A stretch of DNA of 64,000 nt from Oceanococcus sp041619555. GTDB lineage: Bacteria > Pseudomonadota > Gammaproteobacteria > Nevskiales > Oceanococcaceae. Shown here in pieces: positions 59,626 through 64,000 of the stretch; positions within the stretch are counted from its first letter, which is position 1; each line of letters opens with the position of its first letter. Made by a program: the position numbers and the translations under genes. The stretch is taken from positions 62,001 to 126,000 of the forward strand of contig JBFKDQ010000002.1 in NCBI GenBank assembly GCA_041619555.1, given 5' to 3'. The notes under the pieces were generated by a model that saw nothing but the letters and a program-made list of their open reading frames with translations, ran no database searches and was not told where the DNA came from.

Positions 59626-60801
59626 TTACAGCAGTTCGAAACCCATTGCGGTGGCCTCGCCGCCACCGATGCACAAGGCGGCGACGCCGCGGCGGCCGCC
59701 GCTCTGGCGCAGGGCATTGAGCAGGGTGACGATGATGCGTGCGCCGGAGGCGCCAATCGGGTGGCCCAGCGCGCAGGCGCCGCCGTAGATATTCACCTTC
59801 TCATGCGGCAGTTCCAGTTGCTGCATCGCCGCCATCGTCACCACCGCAAACGCCTCGTTGATCTCCCAGAGGTCGACGGACTCGCTGCTCCAGCCATTTT
59901 TCGTCAGCAGCTTGCCAATGGCGCCGACCGGGGCGGTGGTGAACCATTGCGGTTCCTGTGCATGGGTGGCATGGCCCACGATCCGGGCCAGCGGATCGAG
60001 CGCCCGACGCTCGGCTTCGGAGGCCCGCATCAGCAACAGGGCGGCCGCGCCATCGGAAATCGAACTGGCATTGGCCGCGGTGACGGTGCCATCCTTGCGG
60101 AACACCGGGCGCAGTTGCGGAATCTTGTCGGGACGTCCCTTGCGGGGTTGTTCATCCTGCGCGATGTGCGTCTCGCCGCTGCGTGTCTTGACGGTGAGCG
60201 GGGTGATTTCCCGTTCGAAATTCCTTGCCGAGGACTGCGCCCGTGCCAGGGAGGCGATGGCGAAGCTGTCCTGGGCTTCGCGGCTGAACTTGAGTTCATC
60301 TGCCGTGGCTTCGGCGAAAACGCCCATGGCCTTGCCCCGATCGTAGGCATCCTCCAGGCCATCGAGGAACATGTGGTCCTTGATCTCGCCATGACCCAGG
60401 CGATAGCCACCGCGCGCCTTGGCCAGCAGATAGGGCGCATTGGTCATGGATTCCATGCCGCCGGCGATCATTCGCTGTGCGCTGCCGGCGAGAATCAGGT
60501 CGTGGGCCAGCATCGCGGCTTTCATGCCGGATCCGCACATCTTGTTGATGGTGGAGCAGCCGGTCGCCAGAGGCAGGCCGGCGCCGAGGCTGGCCTGGCG
60601 TGCCGGCGCCTGGCCCTGACCTGCCGACAGCACATTGCCCATGATGACTTCATCAATCGCATCGGCCGGCAGGCCGCTGTCGGCCAGGCTGGCTGCAATG
60701 GCCGCAGCGCCGAGTTCGGCGGCGCTGAAGCTGGACAGTTCGCCCTGCATGCCGCCCATGGGGGTGCGGCGCGCACTGACAACAACAATCGGGTCGTTCA
60801 T
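59626..60801 (-). CDS. Acetyl-CoA C-acyltransferase (thiolase)
   Basis: 391 residues from ATG 60801, with GGGAGA upstream. The acyl-accepting Cys is in I-N-K-M-C-G-S-G-M-K-A (near residue 88), the His in N-E-A-F-A-V and the second catalytic Cys in the C-terminal C-I-G-G-G-E-A-T-A motif; N-I-Y-G-G-A-C-A-L-G-H-P-I-G-A-S-G-A-R supplies the second His. The fold is a degradative or acetoacetyl-CoA thiolase. It lies 13 bases after the dehydrogenase gene on the same strand, so the pair could carry out the last two steps of beta-oxidation or related branched-chain catabolism. Confidence 0.94.
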   Translation of the reverse strand: MNDPIVVVSARRTPMGGMQGELSSFSAAELGAAAIAASLADSGLPADAIDEVIMGNVLSAGQGQAPARQASLGAGLPLATGCSTINKMCGSGMKAAMLAHDLILAGSAQRMIAGGMESMTNAPYLLAKARGGYRLGHGEIKDHMFLDGLEDAYDRGKAMGVFAEATADELKFSREAQDSFAIASLARAQSSARNFEREITPLTVKTRSGETHIAQDEQPRKGRPDKIPQLRPVFRKDGTVTAANASSISDGAAALLLMRASEAERRALDPLARIVGHATHAQEPQWFTTAPVGAIGKLLTKNGWSSESVDLWEINEAFAVVTMAAMQQLELPHEKVNIYGGACALGHPIGASGARIIVTLLNALRQSGGRRGVAALCIGGGEATAMGFELL

Positions 60802-60814
60802 CGGTGATCTCCCT

Positions 60815-61576
60815 TTATTTGGGCGCCATGCGAATGGCGCCATCCAGGCGGATGGTTTCGCCATTGAGCATGGTGTTTTCGATGATGTGCTGCGTCAGTT
60901 GCGCGTACTCATCCGGCCGCCCCAGGCGGGAGGGAAACGGCACCTGCATGCCGAGGGACTGCTGGGCCTCGGCCGGCAGGCTTTCCAGCAGGGGGGTGAG
61001 AAACAGCCCCGGTGCGATGGTCATGACCCGGATGCCGGAGCGGGCGAACTCGCGGGCCAGCGGCAGGGTCATGCCGACGATGCCTGCTTTTGATGCGGCG
61101 TAGGCGGGTTGACCGATCTGGCCATCGTAGGCGGCGACCGAAGCGGTGTTGATGATGACGCCGCGCTCGCCCTCGTCATTCGGTGCCTGCTGCATCATCG
61201 CGTGAGCGACCAGGCGGATCATGTTGAAGCTGCCGGTCAGGTTGACCGCGATGATGCGCTCGAAGGCGTCCAGCGCCAGAGGGCCGTCACGGCCGACCGC
61301 CTTGGCAGGGGTGCCGATGCCGGCACAATTGATCAGGCCGGTGACCACGCCAAACCGCGCCTGATGGGCCTCCAGGCAGCGCTGTGCATCCTCGGCGCTG
61401 GCGACATTGCAGCGCACGAAGCCGGCGTCGAGTTCGGCCGCCAGGGCGCTGCCCAGTTCTTCATTCAGGTCGGCGATGGTGATGCGTGCGCCAGCGGCGG
61501 CGAGTCGCCGTACGGTGGCGGCGCCCAGTCCGGATGCGCCGCCGGTGACGATGATGGCACTGTCTGCGAGCTTCAT
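60815..61576 (-). CDS. Short-chain dehydrogenase, probable 3-hydroxyacyl-CoA dehydrogenase
   Basis: 253 residues. The Rossmann motif is V-T-G-G-A-S-G-L-G near residue 10, the N-A-G motif is C-A-G-I, and the catalytic set is Ser in N-T-A-S-V-A-A-Y and Y-A-A-S-K. The sequence follows the human HSD17B10/bacterial type II 3-hydroxyacyl-CoA dehydrogenase pattern (G-T-P-A-K-A near 90 and F-P-S-R-L-G near 220). It uses NAD+ to oxidise 3-hydroxyacyl-CoA, and its product could be cleaved by the adjacent thiolase. Substrate class inferred from family and pairing. Confidence 0.88.
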   Translation of the reverse strand: MKLADSAIIVTGGASGLGAATVRRLAAAGARITIADLNEELGSALAAELDAGFVRCNVASAEDAQRCLEAHQARFGVVTGLINCAGIGTPAKAVGRDGPLALDAFERIIAVNLTGSFNMIRLVAHAMMQQAPNDEGERGVIINTASVAAYDGQIGQPAYAASKAGIVGMTLPLAREFARSGIRVMTIAPGLFLTPLLESLPAEAQQSLGMQVPFPSRLGRPDEYAQLTQHIIENTMLNGETIRLDGAIRMAPK

Positions 61577-61616
61577 GGTGGTTTCGATCTCCTTGAATAC
61601 GGTTGGTTAGCTGAGT

Positions 61617-62264
61617 TCAGGCGGCCAATGTGGTTTTCGCCTTGTAGGAACATAGATGGGCAATCGGGCAGTGCCAGCATTCCGGCTTTCTCGCCTTGCA
61701 GACATAGCGTCCGTGCAGGATCAGCCAATGGTGTGCATGCACCAGGAACTCTTCTGGAATGCGTTTGAGCAGGCCTTTCTCCACTGCCAGAGGGGTTTTG
61801 CCCGGCGCGATGCCGGTGCGATTGCCCACTCTGAAAATGTGCGTGTCCACCGCCATGGTGGGTTCGCCGAATGCGACATTCAGGACCACATTGGCGGTCT
61901 TGCGGCCGACGCCAGGCAGGCGCTCCAGCGCCGCCCGGTCGCGTGGTACCTCGCCGCCATGTTCATCCAGCAGCAGGCGGGCGGCGGCAACCACGTTCTT
62001 CGCCTTGGAGTTGTAGAGGCCCAGCGTGCGAATGTAACGGCTGAGTCCCTCCACGCCCAGATCCCAGATCGCCTGTGGCGTATTGGCGACGGCAAACAGC
62101 TTGCTGGTGGCCTTGTTGACGCCGACATCGGTGGACTGGGCGGACAGGGTGACCGCCACCAGCAATTCATAGGCGCTGGCATAGCGCAATTCGGTTTCCG
62201 GCTGCGGGTTTGCGGCGGCGAAGATCTCGAAGATCGCGTGGATCTTCTGGCGGCTCAGCGGCAT
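61617..62264 (-). CDS. nth: Endonuclease III
   Basis: 215 residues. The helix-hairpin-helix L-P-G-V-G-R-K-T-A-N-V-V-L-N-V-A-F contains the catalytic Lys, and the Asp follows in V-D-T-H-I-F-R. The C-terminal [4Fe-4S] loop is intact with four Cys in C-K-A-R-K-P-E-C-W-H-C and A-H-L-C. It is a base-excision glycosylase and AP lyase for oxidised pyrimidines. In many relatives nth adjoins the rnf operon; here it is about 45 kb away, next to the kinase gene. Confidence 0.97.
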   Translation of the reverse strand: MPLSRQKIHAIFEIFAAANPQPETELRYASAYELLVAVTLSAQSTDVGVNKATSKLFAVANTPQAIWDLGVEGLSRYIRTLGLYNSKAKNVVAAARLLLDEHGGEVPRDRAALERLPGVGRKTANVVLNVAFGEPTMAVDTHIFRVGNRTGIAPGKTPLAVEKGLLKRIPEEFLVHAHHWLILHGRYVCKARKPECWHCPIAHLCSYKAKTTLAA

Positions 62265-62268
62265 GATG

Positions 62269-63606
62269 TCAGGACAGGGCGGAAAACTTCGCGCTGGTGA
62301 TCGAAAGGCGATAGATCAGGGTTTCGCAGAACACCTTGTAATAGCGCAACTGACAGCTCTCCGAGACGGTTTCCATCGCGATGGCATTGATTTTCAGCAC
62401 CAGGACTTCCGAGTCCGCGGTCACCGTGGCGGTGCGTTTGACGGCGGATATGAAAGCAATCTCGCCGAAAACGTCGCCCTTGTTCAGGGTCATCAGCGGC
62501 TTGCCGGCCTTGCTCACCGCCACCTGGCCGACCACGATGATGTAGAACGCATTGTCGATCTGCCCTTCCTGAATGATGACGTCGCCCGCATGGAAGCTGA
62601 GCATGCTGCTGGCGCTAAGCAGTTCGTCGATTTCCTCGTCGTCGAAATCGTTGAAAAAACGCAGCCGACGCAGGGAATCACGCCCTTCGGTGCGGTTGAT
62701 CTGCCGTTCGGCATAACGCAGACGGTTATTCAGCCGGGTCAGCGCCGCCGCCAGTTCCTGGCCGCTCTGGAAACGTTGCAGGGGATCCTTCTGCTGCAGC
62801 TTGAGCATGATCTCGACCAGCAGTTCCGGCAGGTCAGGGCGTTTATTGCGTGGATCCACGGCCGGCGCCAGCTTGACCATGTCGAGCAGACGTTTGATGT
62901 CCTGTGCCACGTAGGGTGGTTCGCCGCACAGCAGGTAGTGCATCACGCTGCCGAGCGAATACAGATCAGCGCTCGGCCCCATGGCTTCCTTGCGAATCTG
63001 TTCCGGCGACATGAATGCCGGCGAGCCGACCACCGACTCCGGCAGCAGCCGCAGTTCACCCTGCATGACCTCGGCGATCGAGAAATCCATGATCTTGGCC
63101 ACCCCCTGCTTGCTCAGCATGATGTTGCCGGGCTTGATGTCGCGATGCAGGACGCCGCGTTTGTGGGAGTAGTCCAGGGCTTTGGCGCACTGGAACATGA
63201 TGTCGACAATCTGTTCGATCGACAGTTCGCGTGGGGGGCGGGCGAGTTCGGCGAGCGTGTCGCCGTCAACCAGTTCCATGACGATATAGCTGATGCGTTC
63301 TTCCACGCCGGCATCGAATACCGAGACGATATGCGGGTGATGCAGCAACCCGGCGGCATGTGCTTCGGCGAAAAATTCCCGGTTCTGCTGGATGGACTGC
63401 GCCGGGTCCATGGCGGAGTTGGTCATCGCCAGCTTGATCGCCACCTCGCGGGCGACGAAAGGATCGTAGGCCGAATAGACCACGCCGCAGGTGCCGCGGC
63501 CGATTTCTTTCTGCAGCAGATACTTGCCGATCTGGCTCGGGATCTGGTCCGCCTCTGGCACCGTCACCGTCTGGCTGCGTCGGGTCATCGGAACTGTTTC
63601 AGCCAT
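62269..63606 (-). CDS. Serine/threonine protein kinase with C-terminal cyclic-nucleotide-binding domain
   Basis: 445 residues from ATG 63606. The kinase domain (about 25-285) has the Gly loop G-R-G-T-C-G-V-V-Y, the Lys in V-A-I-K-L, the catalytic H-R-D-I-K-P-G-N and A-P-E-equivalent M-S-P-E-Q. The metal-binding DFG motif reads D-F-S, keeping the Asp. A Crp-like domain (about 325-430) follows, with F-H-A-G-D-V-I-I-Q-E-G and the phosphate-cassette region G-E-I-A-F-I-S followed by R-T-A-T-V. There is no transmembrane segment, so it is probably cytosolic. This is the reverse of the eukaryotic PKG order. Whether cAMP, c-di-GMP or nothing binds is unknown. Confidence 0.9.
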   Translation of the reverse strand: MAETVPMTRRSQTVTVPEADQIPSQIGKYLLQKEIGRGTCGVVYSAYDPFVAREVAIKLAMTNSAMDPAQSIQQNREFFAEAHAAGLLHHPHIVSVFDAGVEERISYIVMELVDGDTLAELARPPRELSIEQIVDIMFQCAKALDYSHKRGVLHRDIKPGNIMLSKQGVAKIMDFSIAEVMQGELRLLPESVVGSPAFMSPEQIRKEAMGPSADLYSLGSVMHYLLCGEPPYVAQDIKRLLDMVKLAPAVDPRNKRPDLPELLVEIMLKLQQKDPLQRFQSGQELAAALTRLNNRLRYAERQINRTEGRDSLRRLRFFNDFDDEEIDELLSASSMLSFHAGDVIIQEGQIDNAFYIIVVGQVAVSKAGKPLMTLNKGDVFGEIAFISAVKRTATVTADSEVLVLKINAIAMETVSESCQLRYYKVFCETLIYRLSITSAKFSALS

Positions 63607-63634
63607 GCGTTGCGTCCTTGAGCGAAGCCGGTGC

Positions 63635-64000
63635 CTATTGACGGATCTTGAGGTAAGCGGCGGCCATGGCCAGGGCCCGGCCAGCCTCCGGTACAAAGCC
63701 CGGCGTGGTCTGAAAATCATGGCCGAGATCGGCGAAAACTTCTAGTTTCGAATCGACGCCGGCGTCCTTGGCCAGGGCGTGGACACGGCGCGCGTCATCC
63801 AGCAGAAGATCATTGCCGGCGGCCTGGATCAGCAAGGGGGGCAGGCCGCTCAGATCGGCAAAGATCGGCGAGATCTGTGGATGGTCGCGTGGGGTTTCGG
63901 CCGCATAGTATTCACAGCAGATGTCGAGCCACTCCTTGGTCAGCAGGGGCTCGAGGTGGCGGTTCCGACCGATGCTGGCGCCGCTGAGCGTCAGGTCGGC
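63635..64000 (-). CDS. Alpha/beta hydrolase (hormone-sensitive lipase-like family), C-terminal part
   Basis: The gene runs off the right edge; 121 codons are visible. P-L-L-I-Q-A-A-G-N-D-L-L-L-D-D-A is the region that carries the catalytic Asp in HSL-family esterases, and D-L-G-H-D-F-Q carries the catalytic His. I-S-P-I-F-A-D-L-S-G-L-P-P precedes it as in the family. The nucleophile Ser and oxyanion HGGG motif would lie outside the window. The stop is 28 bases from the kinase start on the same strand, so the two may be co-transcribed. Confidence 0.8.
   Translation of the reverse strand, partial: ADLTLSGASIGRNRHLEPLLTKEWLDICCEYYAAETPRDHPQISPIFADLSGLPPLLIQAAGNDLLLDDARRVHALAKDAGVDSKLEVFADLGHDFQTTPGFVPEAGRALAMAAAYLKIRQ

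Overview
The window is 64 kb of compact, GC-rich chromosomal DNA. It most likely comes from a gammaproteobacterium, perhaps near the Lysobacterales or Chromatiales. The evidence is gene order: metG divergent from mrp-dcd; purM-purN divergent from DUF2066-perM-hda; ispE-tRNA-Gln-prs-rplY-pth-ychF; hemA-prfA-prmC; rnfABCDGE; and hda and lolB themselves. The genus is not identified. Genes are packed tightly, with many ATGA, GTGA and TGATG overlaps, and no gene-free stretch exceeds 300 bases. The longest are the divergent hemA/TPR spacer (245 bp), the metG/rnfA spacer (193 bp) and the leader of the large protease (173 bp).

Layout. 1-3.3 kb: end of an RND efflux adaptor and its inner-membrane pump. 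3.3-4.9 kb: a Tat-exported FecR-domain protein divergent from an outer-membrane protein. 5.0-9.05 kb: a four-gene chaperone-usher pilus operon of the archaic Csu/spore-coat-U type. 9.1-11.1 kb: a family III CoA-transferase and a glycerophosphodiester phosphodiesterase. 11.3-16.5 kb: a 1716-residue exported protein with two complete subtilase catalytic domains. 16.5-22.6 kb: a flavodoxin-like gene and the six-gene Rnf electron-transport complex. 22.8-32.2 kb: housekeeping genes (metG, mrp, dcd, purN, purM, DUF2066, perM-like, hda). 32.2-38.8 kb: a DUF2069 and wrbA pair followed upstream by a complete oligopeptide ABC importer. 38.8-39.6 kb: a LysM lipoprotein. 39.6-45.6 kb: the leftward hemA-prfA-prmC-moeB-like-JAMM-like-proS operon. 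45.8-52.7 kb: the rightward operon of a TPR protein, lolB, ispE, tRNA-Gln, prs, rplY, pth and ychF, followed by a tRNA with a CAT anticodon and a strong terminator. 52.8-55.4 kb: a second subtilase ending in a GlyGly-CTERM-like sorting tail. 55.5-59.6 kb: two uncharacterised outer-membrane-type proteins, a 98-residue unknown, a DUF938 methyltransferase and rlmJ. 59.6-64 kb: a thiolase and short-chain dehydrogenase pair, nth, a serine/threonine kinase fused to a cyclic-nucleotide-binding domain, and the end of an alpha/beta hydrolase.

The most distinctive content is the pair of large secreted subtilases. Their three catalytic domains share an unusual D-S-x-x-N-P-Y-H motif around the catalytic Asp and are combined with PPC-like and thrombospondin type-3-like calcium-binding segments. 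Other items worth attention are a JAMM-fold protein lacking most metal and catalytic residues beside an E1-like enzyme, a tRNA gene overlapping the end of ispE, several inverted repeats in divergent promoter regions, and start or stop codons shared between opposed genes.
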